Shown here: piece after piece, positions 41,031-50,627 of the stretch
Position numbering within the stretch: the stretch's first letter is position 1
Layout of the letters: every line of letters starts with the position of its first letter
Assembly (NCBI RefSeq): GCF_900291955.1
Contig: NZ_OLMR01000001.1
Coordinates: 372,001 to 436,000 of the forward strand
Length of the DNA: 64,000 nt
Reading direction: 5' to 3'
Origin: Pseudoruminococcus massiliensis
Lineage (GTDB): Bacteria > Bacillota > Clostridia > Oscillospirales > Acutalibacteraceae
Notes under the pieces: model-generated
Database searches by the model: none
What the model saw: the letters and a program-made list of their open reading frames with translations, nothing else
Told to the model about the DNA's origin: nothing
Program-made: the position numbers and the translations under genes

Positions 41031-41825
41031 TTAAAAGCTATGCTCATCTGTTGGAAAAGCTCCGCTCTTAACTTCACTATCATAAGCCTTAAAAGCTTCA
41101 ATCATTTGCTCTCCTATATTAGCATAAGCCTTAACAAATTTAGGTTTCATTTTATCATACATAGCAAGCATATCCTGATATACAAGAACCTGTCCATCAC
41201 AATATTTGCCCGCACCGATTCCTATAACAGGTACATTAACTGCCTCTGTTATTGCCTTGCCAAGCTCTGCTGGAACACACTCTACAACAATAGCAAATAC
41301 TCCCGCTTTTTCAAGAGCCTCTGCATCATCTATAAGCTTTTGTGCGGCCTCATTTGTTTTTCCCTGAACTTTAAATCCGCCAAAAGCATTGACAGATTGT
41401 GGAGTAAGACCGATATGTCCCATAACAGGAATTGAAGCTTTAACTATTGCAGAAATATGCTCTGCAAATTCTGCTCCACCTTCTAATTTAACAGCACCAG
41501 CTCTGCCCTCTTTCATAAGTCTGCCGGCATTTATAACAGCATCATAAACACTTGTCTGATATGACATAAAAGGCATATCTGTGACAACAAGAGTATTCTT
41601 TACACCTCTTGCAACAGCCTTGCTATGATGAATCATATCTTCCATAGTAACTGAAAGAGTATCTTCATATCCAAGCATAACCATACCGAGAGAATCACCG
41701 ACAAGTATTGCGTTTATTCCTGCGGAATCTACAAGGCTTGCTGTAGTATAATCGTATGCTGTAAGCATACTGAGCTTTTCTCCCTTTTGCTTTGCATTTT
41801 TAAAGGTTACTGCGGTATTTTTCAT
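41031..41825 (-). CDS. panB: 3-methyl-2-oxobutanoate hydroxymethyltransferase
   Basis: This 264-residue TIM-barrel enzyme makes ketopantoate from 2-ketoisovalerate. Motifs are [31 protein letters not shown] (in parts, Mg-binding Asp), VKLEGG and [18 protein letters not shown]. The substrate comes from the valine branch served by ilvBN. No panE/ilvC-type reductase is adjacent. Confidence 0.97.
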   Translation of the reverse strand: MKNTAVTFKNAKQKGEKLSMLTAYDYTTASLVDSAGINAILVGDSLGMVMLGYEDTLSVTMEDMIHHSKAVARGVKNTLVVTDMPFMSYQTSVYDAVINAGRLMKEGRAGAVKLEGGAEFAEHISAIVKASIPVMGHIGLTPQSVNAFGGFKVQGKTNEAAQKLIDDAEALEKAGVFAIVVECVPAELGKAITEAVNVPVIGIGAGKYCDGQVLVYQDMLAMYDKMKPKFVKAYANIGEQMIEAFKAYDSEVKSGAFPTDEHSF

Positions 41826-41957
41826 AAATTAAATTCCTCCGATTCTTTCCAAATATAGTGAAAGTCCGATTTTTTGCATAGATAATTTTTTGAATAACAC
41901 AAAAGTCCTGTTTCAAATAAGAATATAGGCTTTTGCTAAAAATCGTCCTGCGACGCT

Positions 41958-41986
41958 ATTATATCATATTGCAAGCCAAAAGTGAA
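41958..41986 (-). promoter_or_regulatory. Promoter of panB operon
   Basis: On the minus strand TTCACT, 17 bases, TATAAT at 41986-41958 upstream of panB. Confidence 0.65.
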
Positions 41987-42033
41987 CTATTATTTTTATT
42001 TCGGCACTATCCCCATATTGCATAATATACTAC

Positions 42034-42062
42034 TTGACTTTATATATTTTTTGAAATATAAT
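42034..42062 (+). promoter_or_regulatory. Promoter of the DUF3592-like array
   Basis: TTGACT (42034-42039), 17 bases, TATAAT (42057-42062), 35 bases before the first start codon of the array. Confidence 0.75.
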
Positions 42063-42096
42063 ATGTTTAAAATTAAAAACATCAAAGGAGATTAAT

Positions 42097-42329
42097 ATGT
42101 CAATTAAGGGTAATGATTCTAATTCAAAAGGCATAACACTTAAAAAGGAAGAGCTATTTTCGCAAGAAGCGTATTTATAGGTTTTCCCGCAACAATTCTT
42201 ATTTTAGGCTTTATTACATCTAAAATTTCAAAGAAAAAACGAAAACAATTAGATAAAAATGAAGAATTACAACAATATCAAAATCCTTATGAAAATAGCC
42301 GCACTTATAATAATATAAACAAATTTTAA
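42097..42329 (+). pseudogene. Frameshifted small DUF3592-type membrane protein gene
   Basis: AAAGGAG precedes an ATG frame (MSIKGNDSNSKGITLKK...) that stops at 42178-42180. A second frame continues through FARSVFIGFPATILILGF, a membrane segment, and a KKKRKQ stop-transfer to a Tyr/Asn-rich tail NPYENSRTYNNINKF. A shift near 42145-42165 would join them. The tail matches the other members of the array. Confidence 0.6.
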
Positions 42330-42346
42330 TTCAGGAGAAATTTTAT

Positions 42347-42841
42347 ATGAATACTCAAAATAAAAAAATAATTCCAAAAATAATAGCATTGATAGTTGTA
42401 TTAATAATTGGAATAACAAGTATTTTGATTATAACAAGCCTTAACAATAATGACGGCAAAGCGAAAATACAGGCAAGTACTGTTCAAATAGAACGAAAAA
42501 ATGGAAGCTTAGAATGGTATGCCCTTTATAAGGTTGATGGCAAAAACTATGCTACAATTTTAGATGGAGATAATTCAGCTCTTTCCCAATTTGGAAAAAT
42601 AGATATTTCATACGATATAAATGACCCTAATATAATATGGCGTGATAATAATACAAATACAATTATAATCAGCGTAATCATTGGTATTACAATCTTAATA
42701 TCTATAATAATAGTTTTATCAATGATAACATTTAAACCAAAACAGTTAACAATAGGAAAAGTGGTATATCAATATAATACATCTTTAGAAAATCATATCT
42801 TAGAAACTGCTATTAATAATAATGATATAAATAAATTTTAA
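42347..42841 (+). CDS. DUF3592-like membrane protein (array member 1)
   Basis: This 164-residue protein has an N-terminal membrane segment (IIALIVVLIIGITSILIIT), an outward beta-type domain with SLEWYALYKVDGKNYATILDG (in parts) and SYDINDPN, then a second membrane segment (IIISVIIGITILISIIIVL). The order TM - 'V.Y..DGK.Y' domain - NPN/NDP turn - TM is that of DUF3592 proteins, whose function is unknown. The SD is CAGGAGAAA. Confidence 0.65.
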   Translation: MNTQNKKIIPKIIALIVVLIIGITSILIITSLNNNDGKAKIQASTVQIERKNGSLEWYALYKVDGKNYATILDGDNSALSQFGKIDISYDINDPNIIWRDNNTNTIIISVIIGITILISIIIVLSMITFKPKQLTIGKVVYQYNTSLENHILETAINNNDINKF

Positions 42842-42852
42842 GGAGGATTAAT

Positions 42853-43509
42853 ATGCCATCGACAAAAAAATTTAGTATAGGAAAAAAGGTTGCTTTAATT
42901 ATTATAATTTCTGTAATAGTTATTATAATACTCTCTTTATTTATATTTAAATTCTTTTCTGGTAGTATGGGAGAGCACTCTTTTGATGAAGAAAACTTAA
43001 AAGCTCAGGGAATGGTTGCTGTAGAAGCAACTGTCACCGATTATTTAAACGAAAGTATTAATATTCATAATGATGATGATTTTAATGACTATTTAGTTTC
43101 ATATTATGTTGACGACAAACCATACTCATCAATACTAAAAGGCGACCAAACGGGAATTTCAATAGGCGATAAATTTACTGCATATTATAATCCAAATGAC
43201 CCATCAGATATAATTCGACCCCTTCAATCAAGTACAACTATTATTTTTACTTCAATTATTGCATTTTCCTTTATTACTTTTATTCTTCCCATTGTTGCTG
43301 TTATTGTATTAATAGTAGTTATAGTAAAAAAAGTAAATAAGCAAAAAAGAGAAGTCATAAACAGAGGAGAATATAACAACCCTTACAATTATAATAACAT
43401 TAATAATCCTACATACAACAATCCTTATAACTATAACAATATCAATAATAATTCAAATAATCCAACATATTACAATCCTTATGATTACAACAATGATGAT
43501 TATAAATAA
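42853..43509 (+). CDS. DUF3592-like membrane protein with Asn/Tyr-rich tail (array member 2)
   Basis: The 218-residue protein has the same plan: membrane segment (VALIIIISVIVIIILSLFIF), outer domain with VSYYVDDKPYSSILKGD and YYNPNDPSDI, and a second membrane segment (FITFILPIVAVIVLIVVIV). The cytosolic tail is a run of NPYNYNN/INNPTYNN units (about 175-218). The tail repeats are encoded by near-repeated DNA and may vary by slippage. The SD AAGGAGG lies just upstream. Confidence 0.68.
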   Translation: MPSTKKFSIGKKVALIIIISVIVIIILSLFIFKFFSGSMGEHSFDEENLKAQGMVAVEATVTDYLNESINIHNDDDFNDYLVSYYVDDKPYSSILKGDQTGISIGDKFTAYYNPNDPSDIIRPLQSSTTIIFTSIIAFSFITFILPIVAVIVLIVVIVKKVNKQKREVINRGEYNNPYNYNNINNPTYNNPYNYNNINNNSNNPTYYNPYDYNNDDYK

Positions 43510-43535
43510 ATTATAATATGGGAGAAAAATTTATT

Positions 43536-43994
43536 ATGAAGTTATCAACTTATATAAAATCTAATAGTATAAAAACAATCTCAATTCTCGTCCTTTGTCT
43601 TACACTGTTTGTAGTTTTGTTCGGTGTTGGCTGTTCTACCAAAAAAGATAGTGATATTGAGGTACAGGCAACTGTTACTAATATTGAACGAGGATATGAC
43701 AAATTTGAGTGAAAAAATTATGAAAGACATTTCGTAACTTATACTGCAAATGGAAAAACATACACCTCTATTTTAAATGGAAATGTATCTGACTTAAAAA
43801 TAGGAGATATTATAACCGCTTATTATAGCCCTGAAAAGCCTGAAAAAATATCCCGACCAATGCAAAATCAATCTTATGTAATTATAATTGGAATAGCATC
43901 TTTTCTGATTATAGACCTTATAATAACAGTTATACTCCGTAAAAAGGGCATACTTAACAAGCACAGATATATTCCAAAAAAATACAGATTTTAA
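43536..43994 (+). pseudogene. DUF3592-like gene broken by an in-frame TGA (array member 3)
   Basis: From ATG 43536 the frame encodes a signal/membrane segment ending FGVGCSTKK, possibly a lipobox, and stops at TGA 43710-43712. The same frame then stays open to TAA 43992-43994 with HFVTYTANGKTYTSILNG, AYYSPEKPEK and a second membrane segment. The TGA aligns with the Trp of SLEWYALY in member 1, so TGG to TGA is the simplest cause. A single-base reversion would restore 152 codons. Confidence 0.75.
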
Positions 43995-44015
43995 TTTACT
44001 GGGGGAAAATTTACT

Positions 44016-44462
44016 TTGAAAAAATCCGCAGGCATACTTGCAATATTATTAGTAGATATATTTTTTGGCTTTATATTGATAACTGGCTTTATGGCAGTTT
44101 ATAATGGTACTGCTCAAAGTCTTGAAAACCACGGATATTTGCCAGTAGAAGCAACATATGTTTATGAAGATTACATTAAAGGTAGTAATAAGAAGCTTGA
44201 GGAAGCTCATTATCTTAAATATAATGTCAATGGGGTTAGTTATACATCATATATTACTGGAAATACTTATGGTATAGATGATATTGGCAGCAAATATACA
44301 GTATATTATAATCCATCTAATCCATCAAAAATCGTTTGTCCTAATTCAGCATCATCAAGAGTTTTAATTCTTATTATCTTATCTTTAGTTTCTATTATAC
44401 TCATTATTTTCAATATTAGAAAATTTTCAAAAACATCAAGAAATAAAAAATATAAATACTAA
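44016..44462 (+). CDS. DUF3592-like membrane protein (array member 4)
   Basis: The 148-residue protein has an N-terminal membrane segment (AGILAILLVDIFFGFILITG), an outer domain with HYLKYNVNGVSYTSYITGN and YYNPSNPSKIV, and a C-terminal membrane segment with a basic tail. It starts with TTG at 44016 after GGGGGAAAA. It is the best-preserved short member of the tandem array. Confidence 0.68.
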   Translation: MKKSAGILAILLVDIFFGFILITGFMAVYNGTAQSLENHGYLPVEATYVYEDYIKGSNKKLEEAHYLKYNVNGVSYTSYITGNTYGIDDIGSKYTVYYNPSNPSKIVCPNSASSRVLILIILSLVSIILIIFNIRKFSKTSRNKKYKY

Positions 44463-44603
44463 GTGCTTTCTTAGAAATAAAATAAACCTCAAAAGCTGAT
44501 ACTTGATATTGCCTCAGAAATATGATAAAATAGGTAATATATATTGGGAAATATCGCTTTGTAATATTTCACGAAATTAATTTATTCTTGGAGGTTTATC
44601 TAT

Positions 44604-45350
44604 ATGTCAGGACATTCAAAATGGAGTACCATTAAAAGAAAAAAAGAAAAAACTGATGGTGCAAGAGCAAAAGTATTTACTAAAATCGGTCGTGAACTTG
44701 CTGTTGCAGTTCGTGAGGGCGGAAGTGCTGACCCAAATGTAAACTCAAAGCTTAAGGATTGTATTGCTAAGGCTAAGGCTAATAATGTTCCTAACGAAAA
44801 CATTGAGCGTATTATCAAAAAGGCTGCCGGCGAGGGCGATTCAAATAACTACGAATCAATCACATATGAAGGCTACGGTCCAAGCGGTGTTGCACTTATT
44901 GTTGAAACACTCACAGATAACCGTAATAGAACAGCTGGTGATCTCCGTCATTACTTCGATAAATTCGGTGGAAATATGGGTACTCCTGGTTGCGTTTCCT
45001 TTATGTTCTCTAAGAAGGGTGTTATTCTTATAGAGAGTGAAGGTCTTGAAGAGGATGCTGTTATGGAAGATGCACTTGATGTAGGGGCAACAGATTTCTC
45101 CGCAGAAGATGGCGTATTTGAAGTTCAGACAGAGCCTGATGATTTCAGTGCTGTAAGAGATGCTCTTGAAGAAAAGGGTTATACATTTGTTTCAGCTGAG
45201 GTTGAAATGGTTCCAAGCACATATACAAAGCTTACTGACGAAGAAGCTATAACAAAGATGCAAAGGCTTCTCGATGTTCTCGAAGATAACGATGATGTTC
45301 AGAATGTTTTCCACAACTGGGAATATGATGAACCAGAAGAAGATGAATAA
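44604..45350 (+). CDS. YebC/PmpR-family protein (TACO1 family)
   Basis: This 248-residue protein begins [25 protein letters not shown] (in parts), the YebC hallmark, and has [16 protein letters not shown] and the acidic domain 2/3 region. Family members act as transcription regulators or as translation factors that relieve ribosome stalling at proline stretches. The ATG at 44604 follows TTGGAGG. It is monocistronic with its own terminator. Confidence 0.94.
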   Translation: MSGHSKWSTIKRKKEKTDGARAKVFTKIGRELAVAVREGGSADPNVNSKLKDCIAKAKANNVPNENIERIIKKAAGEGDSNNYESITYEGYGPSGVALIVETLTDNRNRTAGDLRHYFDKFGGNMGTPGCVSFMFSKKGVILIESEGLEEDAVMEDALDVGATDFSAEDGVFEVQTEPDDFSAVRDALEEKGYTFVSAEVEMVPSTYTKLTDEEAITKMQRLLDVLEDNDDVQNVFHNWEYDEPEEDE

Positions 45351-45366
45351 TCCTCTATAATAAAAT

Positions 45367-45404
45367 AAAAACACAGCTCAATGTGTAATGAGCTGTGTTT
45401 TTTA
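45367..45404 (+). terminator. Terminator of the yebC-family gene
   Basis: AAAACACAGCTCA / TGAGCTGTGTTTT is followed by T residues. Confidence 0.88.
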
Positions 45405-45418
45405 TTGCCCTATATATG

Positions 45419-45458
45419 AAAACACCTCCTATCGAAAAATCTGATAGGAGGCGTTTTT
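45419..45458 (-). terminator. Terminator of the first secreted amylase
   Basis: CCTCCTATC / GATAGGAGG, with a T run on the minus strand. The same stem core (ACCTCCTAT) ends the second amylase at 49715-49748. Confidence 0.8.
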
Positions 45459-45475
45459 ATAGGTATCTAATTAGC

Positions 45476-46318
45476 TTATTTTACTGTAACAGTAAAATAC
45501 TTTGTAACAGTCTTGCCTGTTGAGTCTGCAACCTTAACTGCATACTGATAGCTGATTGCACGAGCTGGCTTATGTGTATAGCTTGTTGCTGTTGTTGTTC
45601 TTGTGAGAGCTGTCCAGCCTGAAGCACCCTCTGGCTTGCAGAAATATCTATACTTATAAGGAGCTGTGCCATTTGTTGCCTTTGCTGTCATTGTAACTGT
45701 CTGTCCTTTTGTGATAGAAGTTGCACTGATTGTTGAAGCATTTTTAAGAGTTGCAGGTGCACTTACCTTAATTGTGAAATACTTTGTGCTTGTCTTACCC
45801 TTTGAATCTGCAATCTTAACAGCATACTGATAGCTGATTGCACGAGCTGGCTTATGTGTGAAGCTTGTAGCTGTTGTTGTTTTTGTGAGAGCTGTCCAAC
45901 CTGAAGCACCCTCTGGCTTGCAGAAATATCTATACTTATAAGGAGCTGTGCCACCTGTTGCCTTTGCTGTCATTGTAACTGTCTGTCCTTTTGTGATAGC
46001 AGTTGCACTGATTGTTGAAGCATTTTTAAGAGTTGCAGCTGCACTTACCTTAACTGTGAAATACTTTGTGCTTGTCTTACCCTTTGAATCTGCAACCTTA
46101 ACTGCATACTGATAGCTGATTGCACGAGCTGGCTTATGTGTATAGCTTGTTTCTGTTGTTGTGCCTGTGAGAGCTGTCCAACCTGAAGCACCCTCTGGCT
46201 TGCAGAAATATCTATACTTATAAGGAGCTGCGCCACCTGTTGCTGAAGCTGTCATTGTAACTGTCTGTCCTTTTGTGATAGCAGTTGCACTGATTGTTGA
46301 AGCATTTTTAAGCTCTGT
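45476..46318 (-). repeat. Three 282-bp in-frame repeats at the end of amylase 1
   Basis: Each unit encodes 94 residues containing LKNASTISAT, PYKYRYFCKPEGASGWTAL and HKPARAISYQYAVK(V/I)ADS. Units are nearly identical to each other and to three units at the end of the second amylase. Out-of-frame open frames of 63 codons recur every 282 bases here as a by-product. Confidence 0.92.
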
Positions 46319-49300
46319 TGTTACTACACCTGCTACTGTAACCTTAGCTGTTGCTGTGAGGCCATTAGAAGTTGTTGCTGTAATTGTAGCTGTACCTGCT
46401 GAAACTGCTGTAACAACACCATTTGATACAGTTGCAACTGAATTATCACTTGATGTCCAAACAACTGTCTTGTTAGTTGCATTTGCAGGAGTTACTGTTG
46501 CTGTAAGCTTTGCTGTCTGATTAGCATTTAAGCTAAGTGAAGCCTTATCAAGAGTAATTCCTGTTGGCTTAACTGCTTCTACTTTTCCAACAGTTTTAAC
46601 ATAACCAGTTGAATTGTAATAACCATTTTTAACATACTTAAGGTCCCCAGTTTGATTGGTGCCATCATTGAATATAACCATCAAATTAGAATCTGTTGTG
46701 TCATATTCAAGGCCATAAAGTCCGTCACCGAGGTCTTTCATTGCAGTACCAGGCCAAGCAGCACCTACTGTTTGATCATTACTAAAGAGATAAGCATTAA
46801 TATTAGAGCCCCAGCCTGATGGTTTCTCAAAGTATATGCCGTCGCCATCAAGATATGTTATTTTCTTGCCAGTAACTGTTACTGTTGCTGTTGCTGTCTT
46901 ACCATTAGAAGTTGTTGCTGTAATAACAGCAGTACCCTCTGCAACACCAATTACCTTGCCCATAGATACAGTTGCAACTGATGTGTTGCTTGATGTCCAA
47001 GTAACATCCTTATTGGTTGCATTTGAAGGAGTTACTGTTGCTGTGAGAGTGGTTTCCTTTCCTTCCATAACAGTAGCTGTTGTAGGAGAAATTGTAATAC
47101 CTGTTGGCTTTATTATATTCGGATTTTCACTTACCTTAACAGAAACTGTTGCAGTAAGTCCATTAGAAGTCTTTACTGTGATTGTAGCTGTACCTACGGA
47201 AACACCTGTAATCTTTCCGCCTGCTACTGTTGCAACTGCTGGGTTGCTTGATGTCCAAGTAACTATCTTGTTTGTTGCATTATCAGGTGTAACCTTTGCA
47301 GTAACTTTTTCGGAGTTGCCTTCAAGGATAGAAACAGAAGACTTGCTTACAGAAATACCTGTTACAGGAACTACTTCAATAGGCTCAGGTGCGATAGGTT
47401 CTGCTGCGCCACCGTCTGTTAGGTAGTCACCGTTAGTAATAACTCTGCCTGGTGCAGGAGTCTTAGCTGTGTCAAGAACATAAACCTTCATATTGCCCTT
47501 ACCTGAAACGCTTGCAGTAAGTGTGCCGTCGGTTACATTCTGAACGTCGCCTGTAATTGCGTCAACATATTTGCCGTTAGGAATACCTGTGAATGTTGAG
47601 TCGCCTGAAATTGTTACACATACAAAGCTGTCTGTCTTATCATCAGTATAGCGTCTTTTGAATGAAAGCTTGCCTGAGCAGCCTTCTGTTGAATACTGAC
47701 CTTTACGGAGAGCAGGAATAGCCTGACGGACTCTGTTAAGTCTTTGAATATGCTGTGAAAGTGGGTGCATAAGTGTATCTGCAACTGCACCGCTGACATT
47801 ACCATATACACCAAAGTCAGTTGCTGTTATTGTGCCTTCGATGTTGTCGCCGTAATATGCACGACCTGTATCTTCAAGAGGTGCATTAGGACCTACATCA
47901 ATAGGAGCACCTTTTTTGAACTCAATTTCAGAACCATAGTAGATACACGGAATACCACGGAATGTAAACATAAGTGAAAGATTTTCTGCCCATGTACTCT
48001 GATCCTGGTCAAATCTCTTGTTTTCAGGAGCACCGTCCGGAGCATAGTCGTGTGAGTCAACATAGGTAACATTCCATGTTGCGTCATTGTAGGTCGTATC
48101 GCCATTCTTTGCAACCTGGAAAGCACTTTCTGCTGTCTTGAATGACCAGTGCATCGGGAAGTCGATAACACTCAGTCCTGAGAACTGGCTGTAATCAGGT
48201 GTGTGATAGTCGTTTCCGTCCAGCAAAGCGTTCTGGCTGGTTGGCTGTTCAGAAATATTATCTGCATTATCCTTTGTATTCTGTATTGCGGATTCGTAGT
48301 TTACTTCCCAGTCAGTATCACTCCACGGATAGTCTTTTGTGTCTTTCCATGTATAAAACGGAGTTGACATTGACGGTGACTGTCTGTACCAGACGTTGCC
48401 GTTATCTCTTGTGCAGACTTCACCAAACATAAAGAAGTCTTTGCCGTTTCTCTCGCCTGCCGCCTTGAATGCGTTATTGAACACCTTGTTGAATGTAAGA
48501 CGGCTTATGTGTCTTGTAGTATCTACACGGAAAGCATCGACACCCATATCAATATATTTTGAATATGTGTCTACAAGATAGTTATAAACAATCGGGTTTT
48601 CTGTATTTAGGTCAACACAGTCGCCTGCTATCTGTGCAATCTGACATGTATAATCGTCCCAGTTAAAGTTGCCGTAATGATGATAGAGATTGTTTACATC
48701 GTGGTTTACACCGTCAGTATTCTTCATAAGCGCAAGTCTTGCAGCATACTGCCTTGCAGGTAGAAGGCTTTCATAGTTATCAGGCAAACCAGAATTAGGA
48801 AGTCGTTTAAGACAGTCAACAGAACTTAAATCGCCCTCCTTAGTAAACATAGGCACAAGATTTCTCTCACCGAAGTTGCCTGTATGGTTAAAAACAACGT
48901 CCTGAATAACCTTCATACCCTTTGCGTGACAAGCGTCGATAAGATCCTGATATGTACAGTCATTTGATTCATATCTCGGGTCAACCTTGCTCATATCAAA
49001 AGCGTGATAGCCGTGGTAATCGTATCCGCTACAATTCTCTACAACAGGTGTAATCCAGATTGAAGTAAAACCGAGTGCCTTGATGTAGTCGAGTTTCTCA
49101 ATAACGCCCTTAAAGTCACCACGCCAAGCCGGGTCATTCAGGTTATACTGTGTACCGTCCCAGCACTGTACATCGTTTGACTCATCGCCGTTATAGAATC
49201 TTGTAACAATCATAAAGTAAATAGATTCATCACGGAAATCGGTACGGGAATTTGCGTAAATAACGCCTCTTTCTGAGTTAGAAAGAACATTTGGACTTGC

Positions 49301-49414
49301 CGCCTCTGCTTTTAACGGATTAAGAAATATTCCGCTTGAAGCAACTGCAGCTACTGCAAGAAATCCTGAAAGACAACGCTTTAAGACTCCAGCAGTACTT
49401 TTTTTTGTTTGCAT
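45476..49414 (-). CDS. Secreted multidomain alpha-amylase (GH13, Big_2, CBM26)
   Basis: The 1312-residue extracellular starch-degrading enzyme has a signal peptide (1-38) and a GH13 catalytic domain (about 55-570) with DVVFNHTG, VDAFRVDTTRH (Asp, about 295), FMFGEV (Glu, about 330) and YVDSHDY (Asp, about 454). Three Big_2 Ig-like domains (about 690-770, 780-855, 955-1030) surround a CBM26 starch-binding module (about 858-945, YFEKPSGWG and AAWPGT). Three 94-residue repeats (1031-1312) end the protein. No dockerin, SLH or sortase signal is seen. The start at 49414 follows GAAAGGAAGG. Confidence 0.93.
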   Translation of the reverse strand: MQTKKSTAGVLKRCLSGFLAVAAVASSGIFLNPLKAEAASPNVLSNSERGVIYANSRTDFRDESIYFMIVTRFYNGDESNDVQCWDGTQYNLNDPAWRGDFKGVIEKLDYIKALGFTSIWITPVVENCSGYDYHGYHAFDMSKVDPRYESNDCTYQDLIDACHAKGMKVIQDVVFNHTGNFGERNLVPMFTKEGDLSSVDCLKRLPNSGLPDNYESLLPARQYAARLALMKNTDGVNHDVNNLYHHYGNFNWDDYTCQIAQIAGDCVDLNTENPIVYNYLVDTYSKYIDMGVDAFRVDTTRHISRLTFNKVFNNAFKAAGERNGKDFFMFGEVCTRDNGNVWYRQSPSMSTPFYTWKDTKDYPWSDTDWEVNYESAIQNTKDNADNISEQPTSQNALLDGNDYHTPDYSQFSGLSVIDFPMHWSFKTAESAFQVAKNGDTTYNDATWNVTYVDSHDYAPDGAPENKRFDQDQSTWAENLSLMFTFRGIPCIYYGSEIEFKKGAPIDVGPNAPLEDTGRAYYGDNIEGTITATDFGVYGNVSGAVADTLMHPLSQHIQRLNRVRQAIPALRKGQYSTEGCSGKLSFKRRYTDDKTDSFVCVTISGDSTFTGIPNGKYVDAITGDVQNVTDGTLTASVSGKGNMKVYVLDTAKTPAPGRVITNGDYLTDGGAAEPIAPEPIEVVPVTGISVSKSSVSILEGNSEKVTAKVTPDNATNKIVTWTSSNPAVATVAGGKITGVSVGTATITVKTSNGLTATVSVKVSENPNIIKPTGITISPTTATVMEGKETTLTATVTPSNATNKDVTWTSSNTSVATVSMGKVIGVAEGTAVITATTSNGKTATATVTVTGKKITYLDGDGIYFEKPSGWGSNINAYLFSNDQTVGAAWPGTAMKDLGDGLYGLEYDTTDSNLMVIFNDGTNQTGDLKYVKNGYYNSTGYVKTVGKVEAVKPTGITLDKASLSLNANQTAKLTATVTPANATNKTVVWTSSDNSVATVSNGVVTAVSAGTATITATTSNGLTATAKVTVAGVVTTELKNASTISATAITKGQTVTMTASATGGAAPYKYRYFCKPEGASGWTALTGTTTETSYTHKPARAISYQYAVKVADSKGKTSTKYFTVKVSAAATLKNASTISATAITKGQTVTMTAKATGGTAPYKYRYFCKPEGASGWTALTKTTTATSFTHKPARAISYQYAVKIADSKGKTSTKYFTIKVSAPATLKNASTISATSITKGQTVTMTAKATNGTAPYKYRYFCKPEGASGWTALTRTTTATSYTHKPARAISYQYAVKVADSTGKTVTKYFTVTVK

Positions 49415-49452
49415 TGCAAAACCTTCCTTTCAAATTTTTGTTTTGTTAAACA

Positions 49453-49489
49453 GTACGAAATCATCACAGCACAATCTATAATTTCGTAC
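49453..49489. promoter_or_regulatory. Inverted repeat upstream of amylase 1
   Basis: GTACGAAAT (49453-49461) and ATTTCGTAC (49481-49489) are a perfect 9-bp inverted repeat between a TATAAT-like -10 (minus strand, near 49510) and the SD. It may be a 5'-UTR hairpin or a regulator site; the rest of 49490-49712 is AT-rich without further features. Confidence 0.45.
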
Positions 49490-49712
49490 AACCACGCACT
49501 TTTATTATAACTTAAATTCTTCCTTTTTTTGTTCTACATAAGAAATAAAAGTAATTCTACAATTAAAGCATAATATGGGCATTTTTGACAGTATCATTAG
49601 ACATTTTCACTAATAATTTCATTTAATATAATGTTATTTTATTTTAAAGTAATAATGTTTTATTTTTAATTTTAATATATAAATGTATTTTTATAATTTT
49701 ATCAAGGCATAA

Positions 49713-49750
49713 AAACACCTCCTATAGAATATCTCCAATAGGAGGTGTAA
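49713..49750 (-). terminator. Terminator of the second secreted amylase
   Basis: ACACCTCCTAT (49715-49725)/ATAGGAGGTGT (49738-49748), with TTTT on the minus strand. Confidence 0.8.
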
Positions 49751-49781
49751 TTATAAAGCCTTAATTATTTATACAATTAAA

Positions 49782-50627
49782 CTATTTAACATTAACTGTA
49801 AAGTACTTTGTAACAGTCTTGCCTGTTGAGTCTGCAACCTTAACTGCATACTGGTAAGTGATTGCACGAGCTGGCTTATGTGTATAGCTTGTTGCTGTTG
49901 TTGTGCCTGTGAGAGCTGTCCAGCCTGAAGCACCCTCTGGCTTGCAGAAATATCTGTACTTATAAGGAGCTGTGCCACCTGTTGCCTTTGCTGTAAGCTT
50001 GATTGAAGAACCCTTTTTGATGCTTGTTGCACTGATTGTTGAAGCATTTTTAAGAGTTGCAGTTGCACTTACCTTAACTGTGAAATACTTTGTGCTTGTC
50101 TTACCCTTTGAGTCTGCAACCTTAACTGCATACTGGTAAGTGATTGCACGAGCTGGCTTATGTGTATAGCTTGTTGCTGTTGTTGTGCCTGTGAGAGCTG
50201 TCCAACCTGAAGCACCCTCTGGCTTGCAGAAATATCTATACTTATAAGGAGCTGTGCCACCTGTTGCCTTTGCTGTAAGCTTGATTGAAGAACCCTTTTT
50301 GATGCTTGTTGCACTGATTGTTGAAGCATTTTTAAGAGTTGCAGTTGCACTTACCTTAACTGTGAAATACTTTGTGCTTGTCTTACCCTTTGAGTCTGCA
50401 ACCTTAACTGCATACTGATAGCTGATTGCACGAGCTGGCTTATGGGTGAAGCTTGTTGCTGTTGTTGTGCCTGTGAGAGCTGTCCAGCCTGAAGCACCCT
50501 CTGGCTTGCAGAAATATCTATACTTATAAGGAGCTTTACCACCTGTTGCCTTTGCTGTCATTGTAACTGTCTGTCCCTTTGTGATAGAAGTTGCACTGAT
50601 TGTTGAATTATTTGCAAGAGGAAGTTC
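49782..50627 (-). repeat. Three 282-bp in-frame repeats at the end of amylase 2
   Basis: The same 94-residue unit as in amylase 1 occurs three times. The last two units share SIKKGSSIKLTAKATGG and AITYQYAVK instead of SITKGQTVTMTAKATGG and AISYQYAVK, and are virtually identical at DNA level, which points to recent unit duplication. Confidence 0.92.

Noticed and set aside
45481-46236. 63-codon minus-strand open frames (MAQLLISIDISASQRV...) recurring every 282 bases, also at 49769-50542
   Set aside because: They are out-of-frame readings of the amylase repeat DNA, without SD, and disappear outside the repeats.
46275-47426. Long plus-strand open frames antisense to the amylase Big_2 region
   Set aside because: Val/Ala/Thr-biased shadow of repetitive Ig-domain coding; no SD or promoter.
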